Assembly (NCBI GenBank): GCA_016743235.1
Contig: VRZD01000017.1
Span: 78,798 to 142,797 of the forward strand
Source of the DNA: Pantanalinema sp. GBBB05
GTDB lineage: Bacteria > Cyanobacteriota > Cyanobacteriia > Leptolyngbyales > Leptolyngbyaceae
Direction: 5' to 3'
DNA length: 64,000 bases
Shown here: in pieces, positions 1-8,779 of the stretch
Layout: the number at the start of each line of letters is the position of its first letter
Position numbering within the stretch: the first letter of the stretch is position 1
Program-made: the position numbers and the translations under genes
Notes under the pieces: generated by a model
What the model was told of the DNA's origin: nothing
The model's input: only the letters and a program-made list of their open reading frames with translations
The model's database searches: none

Positions 1-295
1 AGTGCTCGGGTTGGTCATATAACACTATATAGCCCTTAGCTGGTAACCAATCCAAATCAGTTAAGCAGTCTTCAAAGGCATCCCAATTTAACCCAAAGTA
101 TGGAGGAAATTCCATTGCCTGAGCGCAAGTACGTAGAAACTCTGATTTATTCGTAATAGTTGTGCCATCTAAATAAATTAACTGAAAGTCATGCTGCTGG
201 CAAAACTCAAATAATACCTCAAGCTTTACATCTGTAGCTAATTGATATAAACCAACCTGCTGTTGATTAGTCAGAATAGCGATTACTTGATTCAT
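1..295 (-). CDS. barstar-family RNase inhibitor, partial (C-terminus beyond window)
   Basis: I translated this by hand from the ATG at 295 down to the window edge, giving 98 residues with no stop, so the C-terminus is missing. The barstar family hallmark is visible near the middle-to-end of the visible part: a tyrosine-phenylalanine-glycine-leucine-asparagine-tryptophan-aspartate stretch (YFGLNWDAFEDCLTDLDWLP) preceded by an LDG turn. Barstars bind guanyl-specific RNases in the cytoplasm and block the active site. The start codon overlaps the stop codon of the upstream RNase gene as ATGA (292-295), so the two are probably translationally coupled. This arrangement supports a nuclease-inhibitor pair. 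I am confident of the family; the length and C-terminus cannot be seen. Confidence 0.85.
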   Translation of the reverse strand, partial: MNQVIAILTNQQQVGLYQLATDVKLEVLFEFCQQHDFQLIYLDGTTITNKSEFLRTCAQAMEFPPYFGLNWDAFEDCLTDLDWLPAKGYIVLYDQPEH

Positions 296-714
296 AGTTT
301 ACTCACCCTTACAAAACTGCGATAGTGATCACGTGTATAGTAAATCTCGCCCTTTTGTCCTGTGATAATGCGACGAGCACCACGATCGGGTGAGCCAGGA
401 GTAGGAACGGTATATTCTCGGTAATAGCCGCTTGAAGCGGATGGTAATCTCCCTTCCCGATTACCAAATATGGTGCCATCTTTGCGGTAAGGAAAAGGAC
501 CTCCTTGTTCAATTAAGTTAATTGTTTTGCGGGCTTCTGGAGGGAGCTGGCTAATTGAAATAGTCGGGATTTTAGTTGGCGATCGAGCAACAATTTCTGC
601 TGTCGGTGAGTAGCGAATTGGGCTGGCTAACGTGTGCACATTAGTTGCTAGAACTAGCCCTATAACTGTTAATCCAGCAAGAAATATGCCTAAGCTCTTT
701 CTAAGGAATTCCAT
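292..714 (-). CDS. secreted guanyl-specific ribonuclease (barnase / RNase Sa-like)
   Basis: A 140-residue protein with an N-terminal signal peptide or anchor (about residues 8-30, hydrophobic, ending near TLAS). A microbial N1/T1-type ribonuclease domain follows from about residue 56 to the end. The catalytic set of RNase Sa and barnase can be placed: E100 in YYREYTV, R115 in GARRIITG and H130 in YYTRDHYRSF. Such enzymes cleave RNA after guanosine through a 2',3'-cyclic phosphate. The gene overlaps the barstar-family gene by ATGA, so the cell makes the inhibitor together with the enzyme. The signal peptide suggests export, with the inhibitor protecting the cytoplasm from unexported enzyme. 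Whether it acts as a nutrient RNase, a weapon or a toxin-antitoxin module cannot be decided from sequence. Confidence 0.9.
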   Translation of the reverse strand: MEFLRKSLGIFLAGLTVIGLVLATNVHTLASPIRYSPTAEIVARSPTKIPTISISQLPPEARKTINLIEQGGPFPYRKDGTIFGNREGRLPSASSGYYREYTVPTPGSPDRGARRIITGQKGEIYYTRDHYRSFVRVSKL

Positions 715-909
715 GTCAATATTTGAACTATGCTGACAAGATGGCTCTAGTCTAGCCAGATTAATTTTGTCAACCTATCCTTAGTCAGAAATTGATGCCA
801 AACTTCACGAACATTCAAACTACTATCAGGATCTATCTTCAGTGCCATGCAAAATTGCCGCAGCATCCCAACAATAGGTATAGCTGTAATTTGTAGTAAG
901 AAAAAATAT

Positions 910-1110
910 ATGGCACTGAAACTGAAAGTTCCAACTTTAAATAGTCCTGAAGCGGCTCAAGAGCTCAAAGAAACGATTCTCACATCTGAACCAGATGCCA
1001 AAGTAGACATTGATACCGATGCTCAAACGGTGACTGTAGAGGCGAAAGCTTCGGAAGAAACCTTTAAGCAACTAATTGTAGCGGCTGGTCATAAGATCGT
1101 TGGTGTTTAA
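910..1110 (+). CDS. small HMA-like (heavy-metal-associated fold) protein without CxxC
   Basis: A 66-residue protein starting at the ATG at 910 (MALKLKVPTL). An in-frame start at 847 would add 21 residues that do not look like part of the domain. The pattern of strand, helix, two strands, helix, strand and the ending VAAGHKIVGV resemble the ferredoxin-like fold of heavy-metal-associated domains. The metal-binding CxxC of copper chaperones is absent; the corresponding place reads LNSPEA. Proteins like this are common in cyanobacteria and are annotated only as heavy-metal-associated-domain proteins. Its stop overlaps the stop of the convergent flavoprotein gene by 4 bases. Metal binding is doubtful. 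Confidence 0.7.
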   Translation: MALKLKVPTLNSPEAAQELKETILTSEPDAKVDIDTDAQTVTVEAKASEETFKQLIVAAGHKIVGV

Positions 1111-1667
1111 TCTAGCTTCTGTTGACTTAACGGTGTAGGTAGCCCATCTACACTGACAAAATTCTTGAGTTGATGATATTCCTTCAGCCCCTGTTCACCT
1201 TTTTTTTCTGCCCACATCACTAAACTTTGCCGTTGTGCTTGATACTCGAACAGGGGCACTCCTAGTCCACAAGAGGTTTGGACCCGAGAAATATCGGCTA
1301 TGATAATCTGCCGTGCTCCAGGAATTGGCACAAACTGAGTGTAGAGATCATTCCACTCAGGAGAATTTGGTAAAATGGCCCGACCTTGACCGTACAATCG
1401 CAGGATACAAGGTGGTTCTTGAAAAGTGCAAAACATGAATGTAATGCGTCCATTTTCCTGTAAGTGAGCAGAGGTTTCATTGCCACTACCCGTTAGGTCT
1501 AAATAAGCGACCTGATGAGGAGACAAAATTCGGAAGCTATTCAATCCTTTGGGTGACATATTGACATGCCCACTAGGACTGAGTGGAGCTGTTGCAACAA
1601 AAAACATTGCTTGAGCAGCAATTAAATTTTGCAACTCTTCGGTAATTTGATCGAATACTTTTGCCAT
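1107..1667 (-). CDS. pyridoxamine 5'-phosphate oxidase-family FMN-binding protein
   Basis: A 186-residue protein with the split-barrel flavin fold seen in the pyridoxamine-phosphate-oxidase-like family. An N-terminal helix is followed by FFVATAPLSPSGHVNMSPKG, then a strand with LDLTGSGNETSAHL and a central ITFMFC strand. These are typical of the small cyanobacterial PPOX-family proteins that bind FMN or F420. It lies 18 bases downstream of the GT39 gene on the same strand and may be co-transcribed with it. The substrate is unknown. It is unlikely to be the true PdxH enzyme, because the pairing of residues that binds pyridoxine phosphate is not recognisable. Confidence 0.75.
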   Translation of the reverse strand: MAKVFDQITEELQNLIAAQAMFFVATAPLSPSGHVNMSPKGLNSFRILSPHQVAYLDLTGSGNETSAHLQENGRITFMFCTFQEPPCILRLYGQGRAILPNSPEWNDLYTQFVPIPGARQIIIADISRVQTSCGLGVPLFEYQAQRQSLVMWAEKKGEQGLKEYHQLKNFVSVDGLPTPLSQQKLD

Positions 1668-1685
1668 ATGATTTGAGTTTGAGAC

Positions 1686-3437
1686 TTATTTACAGAAATA
1701 GTGGCGATCGGAATACCCAGTATCCTGATCTTGGCGATGTGCTTTCTGACAATTAAATCTACTTAAATCCAGTTTTTTAGGTAAATTAATTGTCCACAAA
1801 TCTAATGGTCTGGACAAGGAGTTGATTCCTTGGCTCAGTGAAGTGAGAAATAGTTGAGAATCTGCCTTTTCTTTGAGCAGCAAGAAATTAGGTGAAGCAG
1901 TTTGATCAAATGTTGATCGTGCTAATTCATACCCGATCGCGATCGCACTGCGAATCTCGGCATGGGTTTCATAGCCAACCGCAATTAACGTTGAAGTTTT
2001 AGCTTGGACAATTTCTGCGGCTAACATATCAGGATGTCGAGATTTTCTAAAGCTTAAATCCGCAACAACGGTGATGCTACCAATGAGTCCGATTAGCACA
2101 GCCCAAACTACGACCTGCCGTCCCGGAAGCCTGGGTAAGCGAGATAACCAGTTTCCTTGGCTTGAAGATTCTCGTGTGGATGCTTCGCTCCTTGCAGATT
2201 GCCAACTCATTGCTAAAGCAGCGGCGATGAGTAACAAAAATGCTGGGAAATAAACAAAATGATAGCGAGGAGCCACACTTAAATCCGACCCTTGGATGTA
2301 AATGATGGCGAGAAATAGAGCCAGCGATACCCCGACAAAGCCACCGATGATCAGCCCCATAAGCCGATGGTTTGAGGTCGCTAATTGCCGCCGCATCCCT
2401 AGCACTACGGCTGGAACCAGCCAATAAAGGGTTAATAAAAGGAGCATCGCCATAGGGACAATCACCTGCCAGGGTTGGTTTTCGACTGGCAAAATCACCA
2501 ACATGGTGACAATCCAGGCTAGTAATCGCGCGATCGGCTCCAACCATTCCCCAATGCCCAAGTCCGTCCGAATCCATTGGGTCAGTTCACTGTCCGACAC
2601 CCCTCGTAGCGCAGGCAACCAGGCTAAGGTGGCGATCGTACTACCGATCGCGGCAATCCATATCCTGCGCCAATTTGCTCCCACAAGATCTTGGATGTGC
2701 CATTTCAGCCACCCTTGGCGAGTTGATAACCATAGTCCAGCCAGCACCGCACCTTCAGCCATTAAGACCAGCAGAAAGAAATAATGGGTTGCCATGCCCA
2801 GACCATTCACTAAGATCCAGAGACAGATTACCGTCAAAGGCAGCGGCGATCGAGTGGATAACCGACGTACGGCTACCACCAGGCAACTGAGAGAGGCAAT
2901 GATCCACAAGACTGCCAAAGTATAGTGGCGCGCTTCTTGAGCTAGATAGACCCCATAGGGTGAAACTGCCATGAGCGCAGCGGCTAACTGAGCGACTAGC
3001 CGAGAACCAAATGCCAACCAACCCAATCCGAATAAGGCGGGAATGGCTAGAACCCCTAAGAGGGCACTGAGCGATCGTCCGGCTCCTAGTGACACTAACT
3101 CTCCGGCAGGTGACCATAGCTGAAGCCAGAAATGGGTCAGCCAAAAATACAGTGGGGGATGGGTACTCTCCTGCATTAAATGCGTGACGGTATCCTGAGC
3201 GGTTAAAGCAGAATCTACCCACAATGGCTGTAAGAGGGTCTTCAGGTCAATCACCTGTTCGACTGGCATGCCTAGAAATCCATGCCCCAGGCTAAATCCT
3301 AAGGTGGCAATTTCGATCGAGGAGGGTGGCTTACTCGCTAGATTGGTGAACCGGAGCCAGCCGCCGAGCAGCATCCAACCCAGAAGTAACCAGAGATCAG
3401 GTGAACTAAACCCACGTTTGACGGAATTGAGTGACAT
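1686..3437 (-). CDS. GT39-type (PMT/ArnT-like) membrane glycosyltransferase
   Basis: A 583-residue polytopic membrane protein with about 10-12 hydrophobic segments. It carries features of the lipid-phosphate-sugar-using family 39: a first transmembrane segment ending in LRFTNL, a loop with HPPLYFWLTHFW, RSLSALLG, and ISPYGVYLAQEARHYTLAVL-like elements (here MAVSPYGVYLAQEARHYT). These enzymes transfer a sugar from a polyprenyl-phosphate donor to lipid or protein on the outer face of the membrane. Compared with the second GT39 gene in this window (23409-25052), the Asp-Glu pair in the first loop is Ile41-Glu42, so the usual catalytic aspartate seems lost. Downstream it may share a transcript with the PPOX-family gene. 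The substrate cannot be told. Confidence 0.8.
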   Translation of the reverse strand: MSLNSVKRGFSSPDLWLLLGWMLLGGWLRFTNLASKPPSSIEIATLGFSLGHGFLGMPVEQVIDLKTLLQPLWVDSALTAQDTVTHLMQESTHPPLYFWLTHFWLQLWSPAGELVSLGAGRSLSALLGVLAIPALFGLGWLAFGSRLVAQLAAALMAVSPYGVYLAQEARHYTLAVLWIIASLSCLVVAVRRLSTRSPLPLTVICLWILVNGLGMATHYFFLLVLMAEGAVLAGLWLSTRQGWLKWHIQDLVGANWRRIWIAAIGSTIATLAWLPALRGVSDSELTQWIRTDLGIGEWLEPIARLLAWIVTMLVILPVENQPWQVIVPMAMLLLLTLYWLVPAVVLGMRRQLATSNHRLMGLIIGGFVGVSLALFLAIIYIQGSDLSVAPRYHFVYFPAFLLLIAAALAMSWQSARSEASTRESSSQGNWLSRLPRLPGRQVVVWAVLIGLIGSITVVADLSFRKSRHPDMLAAEIVQAKTSTLIAVGYETHAEIRSAIAIGYELARSTFDQTASPNFLLLKEKADSQLFLTSLSQGINSLSRPLDLWTINLPKKLDLSRFNCQKAHRQDQDTGYSDRHYFCK

Positions 3438-3604
3438 AACCGAGTGCGCCGTTAAGCGATTGGCAAATTTTGGGTTGATAGCCAGGAGAGTATAATAGGT
3501 AACTCTTCATGGGCAATCCCCATGACTTCACCTGTGAGCTATATCCCAAGCCAAAGTATGACAGGAAGTGTCAGGGTTTAACCTAAATGCAGTAAGAGGT
3601 GGTT

Positions 3605-4348
3605 ATGCAGAATATGGCAGTTCGACAGGTGGAATTATCCGTTTATACTCCGGTGAAACGAGTCATGCGGATATTTATTACGATCGTGCTATGCCTGATT
3701 GTGGCTGGCGTTTTGAGTTCTGGGTTCCGAATTCTAGAGTATCCATTTCCCGGCTCAAAGTGGTTTCATAAAATGTTTGACCTGGATAGTGAATACAACA
3801 TTCCAGCCTGGTATTCTAGCTTTTCTTTATTGTTCTGTGCTGGTTCATTAGGAGCAATTACAGCGATTAAAAAGGGTGAGCACTATCACGCTTACTGGAA
3901 GATTCTGGCGTTTATTTTCTTATTTTTAGGATTAGATGAAGTCTTTAGCTTCCACGAAGCACTGATTATTCCGTCACTCCGTAAGTCTCTCAAGTTGAAC
4001 CCCTTGTTCTATCACACGTGGGTTATTCCAGCGATCGCGTTAGTCAGTTTTTTCATCTTTAAATATTGGAAGTTTGTTATGCACCTGCCAAAACGAACTC
4101 GAGTGTTAATGATGTTAGCTGGCGGGATTTATATTACTGGAGCCTTAGGACTGGAAATGATTAGCGGTGCGTTGCGACAAGACTTTGGACGCTGGAGCGT
4201 CATAACGCAAACAGCAATTATCTCCGAAGAAATTTTTGAAATGACTGGGATTCTCATCTTTATCTATGTACTACTCACTTACTTGACTAGCTTAGTAGAT
4301 CAGTTAAGGATGAATTTTCAATTAACTCCAGAAGCGTTGAAGCCATAA
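3605..4348 (+). CDS. multi-pass membrane protein of unknown function
   Basis: A 247-residue protein from the ATG at 3605, which has a good ribosome-binding sequence AAGAGG at 3594-3599. The GTG at 3599 is a weaker alternative. About six hydrophobic segments can be drawn (near residues 20-38, 70-87, 98-110, 135-153, 168-188 and 215-235). Two polar signatures sit beside membrane segments: LGLDEVFSFHE after the third and ISEEIFEMTG before the last. Their acidic and histidine residues could bind a metal or form an active site. I do not recognise a named family. It is monocistronic, between a divergent glycosyltransferase gene and purL. Confidence 0.65.
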   Translation: MQNMAVRQVELSVYTPVKRVMRIFITIVLCLIVAGVLSSGFRILEYPFPGSKWFHKMFDLDSEYNIPAWYSSFSLLFCAGSLGAITAIKKGEHYHAYWKILAFIFLFLGLDEVFSFHEALIIPSLRKSLKLNPLFYHTWVIPAIALVSFFIFKYWKFVMHLPKRTRVLMMLAGGIYITGALGLEMISGALRQDFGRWSVITQTAIISEEIFEMTGILIFIYVLLTYLTSLVDQLRMNFQLTPEALKP

Positions 4349-4529
4349 GCATAATTCCTGTTCAGGATAAATTGCTTTTAAGCATCTCAGCATCTAATTA
4401 GTCATTTCGGCTTGAGGATTTCGATCGCCACAAAACTCTAGTGAAGCATGGCAATATGATCTGCAAACTTGAAATATCCCCTTGATGCCGGCAATTTGTC
4501 TCTGCTGGCTTGAGCAAAAAGCGAAAGAA

Positions 4530-4560
4530 CCCCGATACAATAGAGCCTGTTCTATTGGGG
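4530..4560 (+). promoter_or_regulatory. hairpin with embedded TACAAT box in the purL leader
   Basis: Just upstream of the purL start codon, CCCC (4530-4533) and AATAGA (4539-4544) can pair with TCTATT (4551-4556) and GGGG (4557-4560), leaving a five-base bulge and a six-base loop. The left arm contains TACAAT at 4536-4541, a good -10 hexamer, although no convincing -35 box stands at the right distance. It could be a palindromic operator over the promoter or an mRNA hairpin ending 10 bases before ATG. The function is inferred only. Confidence 0.35.
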
Positions 4561-4570
4561 ATCTGGTCTT

Positions 4571-6946
4571 ATGTCGGCTCTTGCCTCTGCTCCTTTTTCG
4601 GCTGAAGAAATCGCTTCGGAAGGCATCAAGCCAGAGGAATACGAAGAAATTGTGCGGCGGCTAGGTCGTCACCCCAATAGAGCAGAACTGGGCATGTTTG
4701 GGGTGATGTGGTCAGAGCACTGTTGCTACAAGAACTCCCGCCCATTATTAAAGCAATTTCCTACAGAAGGTCCCCGGATCCTGGTGGGTCCTGGCGAGAA
4801 TGCCGGTGTCGTGGACTTGGGAGATGGTTTCCGGTTAGCGTTCAAGATTGAATCCCACAATCACCCCTCGGCAGTGGAACCGTTTCAAGGCGCAGCCACA
4901 GGGGTTGGGGGCATTCTGCGCGACATTTTTACCATGGGTGCCCGCCCGATCGCCATTCTCAACTCTCTCCGCTTCGGTTCCTTAGAAGATGCCCGCACCC
5001 GGCAATTATTTAGTGGCGTTGTAGCCGGAATTTCGCATTACGGTAACTGCGTTGGTGTCCCAACCGTTGGTGGTGAAGTCTACTTTGATCCCGCTTATTC
5101 CGGCAATCCGTTAGTCAATGCCATGGCATTAGGCTTGATGGAAACCTCGGAGATTGTCAAATCGGGCGCTAAAGGCATTGGTAATCCGGTGTTGTATGTT
5201 GGCTCGACTACCGGACGGGATGGTATGGGTGGAGCCAGTTTCGCCAGTGCGGAATTAAGTGATGCCTCGATCGATGATCGTCCAGCGGTGCAAGTAGGCG
5301 ATCCGTTCCTAGAAAAATCTCTGATTGAAGCCTGCTTAGAGGCATTTAAAACTGGAGCCGTGGTAGCGGCTCAGGATATGGGAGCGGCTGGCATTACCTG
5401 CTCGACTTCGGAAATGGCGGCGAAAGGGGGCGTCGGGATTGAACTAGATTTAGACAAAATTCCGGTGCGAGAATCTGGTATGGTGCCCTATGAATACTTG
5501 CTGTCTGAGTCACAGGAGCGCATGTTATTTGTGGCTCACAAAGGACGGGAACAAGAATTAATTGATGTGTTTGAACGCTGGGGACTCCATGCCGTTGTCG
5601 CTGGTAGTGTGATTGAACAGTCGATCGTCCGGATTCTGTTTAAAGGTGAAGTAGCCGCAGAGATTCCGGCAACCGCTCTAGCCGATAACACGCCGATTTA
5701 TCACCGGGAATTGTTAGCAGAAGCTCCAGAATATGCCCGTCAAGCCTGGGCATGGTCGGTAGAAAGCCTACCGGCTGCGACTCCTCAAGGCATTGAACTG
5801 CAAGGAACGCAGTCTAGTTGGAATGATGTACTGCTGAAACTATTGGCAACACCAACGATCGCCTCAAAGCGGTGGGTCTATCGCCAATATGACCATCAAG
5901 TGCAGAACAATACGGTGATGTTGCCAGGAGGGGCGGATGCCGCGATCGTGCGAGTGCGATCTGTTGCCGAGTGGGAGCATCCCGGCCAGTCGGCAACCGG
6001 AGCGCAACCAGCGTTGACTACCTCGAAAGGGGTCGCGGCAACCGTAGATTGTAATGCTCGCTATGTCTATCTCAATCCGTATGAAGGGGCGAAGGCGACC
6101 GTGGCGGAAGCCGCTCGAAACCTCAGTTGTGTCGGTGCGGAACCCCTGGCAGTCACAGATAACTTGAACTTTGGCAGTCCCGAAAAACCGATCGGGTACT
6201 GGCAACTTGCGGAAGCTTGTCGGGGTTTGTCCGAAGCCTGCCGAGAGTTCAGTACTCCAGTCACCGGGGGCAATGTCTCGCTCTACAACGAAACCCTGGA
6301 TGCGAATGGGGTGCCCCAACCGATCTATCCCACACCTGTAGTTGGTATGGTCGGTTTGGTTGATGATTTAACCCAAATCTGTGGTCAAGGGTGGCAAGCC
6401 GCCGATGATTTAATTTATTTGCTGGGAGTGAAGTCGGATGCTGAAATGACTCCCAATGTCACGCTAGGCGGCTCAGAGTATCTGGCGACTGTGCATGGAT
6501 TAGTCGCAGGTCAACCGCCAGTAGTGGATTTTGGCTTGGAACGGCAAGTTCAGGCAGTTTGTCGGGCAGGCATTCGGCAGGGCTGGGTGCGATCGGCGCA
6601 TGACGTGGCAGAAGGGGGGCTGGCGGTTGCGCTAGCAGAATCCTGTATTAGTAGCAATTTAGGGGCAGAGGTCGTCCTGTCTACGAATCAGTCGTTACGA
6701 TGGGATCAGCTATTGTTTGCCGAAGGCGGAGCGCGAATTTTAGTATCTGTCGCGCGATCGCAGCAAGCCATTTGGGAATCCTACTTGAACGAGCAGTTGC
6801 CAACATCCTGGCAAGCCCTAGGCTCGGTCAGTTCACAGCCTCACTTGCATCTTTCGACGACTGATAACGTCACCTTAATTAACCTTAGTTTGGTTGATTT
6901 AGGCGATCGCTGGCATACGGCGATCGAGCGGTACTTTACTTCTTAA
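4571..6946 (+). CDS. purL: phosphoribosylformylglycinamidine synthase subunit PurL
   Basis: A 791-residue protein of the short PurL type, which works with separate PurS and PurQ subunits. It performs the ATP-dependent conversion of formylglycinamide ribonucleotide to the amidine in step four of purine synthesis, using ammonia delivered by PurQ. Visible signatures include GMFGVMWSEHCCYKNSRPLL, KIESHNHPSAVEPFQGAATG (the ATP and substrate loop) and DMGAAGITCSTSEMAAKGG. The second half repeats the fold with CVGAEPLAVTDNLNFGSPEK and SAHDVAEGGLAVALAES. The length is normal. No purS or purQ lies in the window. purF follows 210 bases downstream on the same strand, so the two may be co-regulated. Confidence 0.97.
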   Translation: MSALASAPFSAEEIASEGIKPEEYEEIVRRLGRHPNRAELGMFGVMWSEHCCYKNSRPLLKQFPTEGPRILVGPGENAGVVDLGDGFRLAFKIESHNHPSAVEPFQGAATGVGGILRDIFTMGARPIAILNSLRFGSLEDARTRQLFSGVVAGISHYGNCVGVPTVGGEVYFDPAYSGNPLVNAMALGLMETSEIVKSGAKGIGNPVLYVGSTTGRDGMGGASFASAELSDASIDDRPAVQVGDPFLEKSLIEACLEAFKTGAVVAAQDMGAAGITCSTSEMAAKGGVGIELDLDKIPVRESGMVPYEYLLSESQERMLFVAHKGREQELIDVFERWGLHAVVAGSVIEQSIVRILFKGEVAAEIPATALADNTPIYHRELLAEAPEYARQAWAWSVESLPAATPQGIELQGTQSSWNDVLLKLLATPTIASKRWVYRQYDHQVQNNTVMLPGGADAAIVRVRSVAEWEHPGQSATGAQPALTTSKGVAATVDCNARYVYLNPYEGAKATVAEAARNLSCVGAEPLAVTDNLNFGSPEKPIGYWQLAEACRGLSEACREFSTPVTGGNVSLYNETLDANGVPQPIYPTPVVGMVGLVDDLTQICGQGWQAADDLIYLLGVKSDAEMTPNVTLGGSEYLATVHGLVAGQPPVVDFGLERQVQAVCRAGIRQGWVRSAHDVAEGGLAVALAESCISSNLGAEVVLSTNQSLRWDQLLFAEGGARILVSVARSQQAIWESYLNEQLPTSWQALGSVSSQPHLHLSTTDNVTLINLSLVDLGDRWHTAIERYFTS

Positions 6947-7156
6947 CCTCCTCTTTCCCTTGACTGCTGACTCAATCTTGCCCCCCACCGGACATCTCTA
7001 CCGCTCCCATACCGCTTTTCAGCATCTGTGCCTGTTAGGATATAAGCGTCAGTAGTTAATGAGAAAATTAAAGTAACTTTAAGTTTTTTGACTTTTCGCC
7101 TAATTTCCTAGCCACTTACTCTGCTGACCCATCTCGCATCCGGAGCCAGTTTACGC

Positions 7157-8689
7157 ATGATCTCCAGCCAGTCTTTTTCTGATTCTGTATCCTCTGCTGA
7201 CGAATTCAGTGCCACCCTCAATGATCACGAAGCCCCTGATAAACCAGAGGAAGCTTGCGGTGTGTTTGGGGTGTATGCACCCGGCCAGGATGTGGCGAAA
7301 CTGACCTACTTTGGATTGTTTGCTCTACAACATCGGGGGCAAGAATCTGCCGGAATTGCAGCCCTCAGTGGTAACCATGTTCATCTTTATAAGGAGATGG
7401 GGCTGGTATCCCAAGTGTTTGATGAGGAAATTTTGGACACCTTAAAGGGGGATCTGGCGATCGGGCATACCCGCTACTCCACAACAGGCTCCAGTCGGGT
7501 GGTGAATGCTCAACCGGCAGTGGTAGAAACCCATCTAGGTCCCTTGGCACTGGCTCACAATGGCAACTTGGTTAATACAGGATCTCTGCGGGAGGAGATG
7601 CTCCGGAGCAACCATAATCTGTTAACCACTACAGACTCAGAACTAATTGCCTTGGCGATCGCGGAAGAAGTGAATCATGGCAAAAACTGGCTAGAAGCGG
7701 CGATCGCGGCGTTTGGGCGTTGTCAGGGTGCATTTAGTCTGGCGATCGGCACTCCGGAAGGGATCATGGGTACTCGCGACCCGAACGGGATTCGACCCTT
7801 GGTGATTGGCACCCTGCCGCAGCATCAACCGACGGACCCGTTGCGCTATGTGTTAGCCTCTGAAACCTGTGGCTTAGATATTATCGGTGCCGATTATCTG
7901 CGGGATGTTGAACCTGGGGAAGTGGTATGGATTACGGAGGCGGGGCTATCGTCCTTCCATTGGGTGACGCAACCGAAACCCAAGCTCTGCATTTTTGAAA
8001 TGATTTACTTCGCTCGTCCCGATAGCGTGATGCACAATGAAACCCTCTACAGCTATCGGATGCGGATTGGGCGGCAATTGGCAGCAGAGTCTCCGGCTGA
8101 TGCCGATATTGTGATTGCTGTACCAGACTCGGGAGTGCCAGCCGCGATCGGCTTCTCGCAAGTCTCTGGAATTCCCTATGCGGAAGGGCTGATCAAGAAC
8201 CGCTATGTCGGACGGACGTTTATTCAGCCGACCCAAACCATGCGGGAATCGGGGATCAAAATGAAACTGAATCCTTTAAAGGATGTCTTGCAAGGGAAGC
8301 GAGTTGTGATCGTGGATGATTCGATCGTCCGGGGCACGACTAGCGGCAAGATTGTTAAGGCATTACGGGATGCGGGAGCAACGGAAGTTCATATGCGCAT
8401 TTCGTCGCCGCCTGTAACTCACCCTTGTTTCTATGGCATTGATACCGATAACCAAAATCAACTGATTGCGGCAACCAAATCGATCGAGGAGATCGCCGCG
8501 CATATTGGAGTAGACTCTCTCAGCTATCTCAGTTGGGCAGGGATGTTAGAAGCGACTCAGGATGATCCAGAAAATTTCTGTTCGGCTTGCTTTAATGGAG
8601 ATTATCCAGTTCCAGTTCCCGAATTGCTGAAGCGTTCCAAGCTCATGTTTGAAAAGGCTCAGCAACTGGAAAAAGCAACTCCAGTTTAA
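7157..8689 (+). CDS. purF: amidophosphoribosyltransferase PurF
   Basis: A 510-residue enzyme of the Bacillus/plant type that makes phosphoribosylamine from PRPP and glutamine, the first committed step of purine synthesis. Residues 1-33 look like a propeptide. Cys34 in EEACGVFGVY is the expected N-terminal nucleophile after cleavage. Glutaminase motifs follow (LQHRGQESAGIA, GHTRYSTTGSS, LAHNGNL). The PRPP-binding loop is VVIVDDSIVRGTTSGK, and cysteines in HPCFYGID and FCSACFNGDYP fit the ligands of the structural 4Fe-4S cluster. Purine nucleotides normally inhibit this enzyme allosterically. A strong hairpin lies downstream. Confidence 0.97.
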   Translation: MISSQSFSDSVSSADEFSATLNDHEAPDKPEEACGVFGVYAPGQDVAKLTYFGLFALQHRGQESAGIAALSGNHVHLYKEMGLVSQVFDEEILDTLKGDLAIGHTRYSTTGSSRVVNAQPAVVETHLGPLALAHNGNLVNTGSLREEMLRSNHNLLTTTDSELIALAIAEEVNHGKNWLEAAIAAFGRCQGAFSLAIGTPEGIMGTRDPNGIRPLVIGTLPQHQPTDPLRYVLASETCGLDIIGADYLRDVEPGEVVWITEAGLSSFHWVTQPKPKLCIFEMIYFARPDSVMHNETLYSYRMRIGRQLAAESPADADIVIAVPDSGVPAAIGFSQVSGIPYAEGLIKNRYVGRTFIQPTQTMRESGIKMKLNPLKDVLQGKRVVIVDDSIVRGTTSGKIVKALRDAGATEVHMRISSPPVTHPCFYGIDTDNQNQLIAATKSIEEIAAHIGVDSLSYLSWAGMLEATQDDPENFCSACFNGDYPVPVPELLKRSKLMFEKAQQLEKATPV

Positions 8690-8713
8690 TCGTGATCGTA
8701 GCTGTATTAAATT

Positions 8714-8742
8714 AATCGGGGTATTCCATGAATACCCCGATT
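8714..8742. terminator. bidirectional intrinsic terminator between purF and a convergent small gene
   Basis: A perfect 13-base inverted repeat (AATCGGGGTATTC at 8714-8726 and its complement at 8730-8742) with a three-base loop lies between the convergent purF and 8780-8977 genes. The flanks are A/T-rich on both sides (TTAATTTAATA on the minus side, TTAGCTTTGTT on the plus side), so it can end transcription from either direction. Confidence 0.75.
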
Positions 8743-8779
8743 AGCTTTGTTGGTAGATGGAAGATTTGAATTAATTAAA

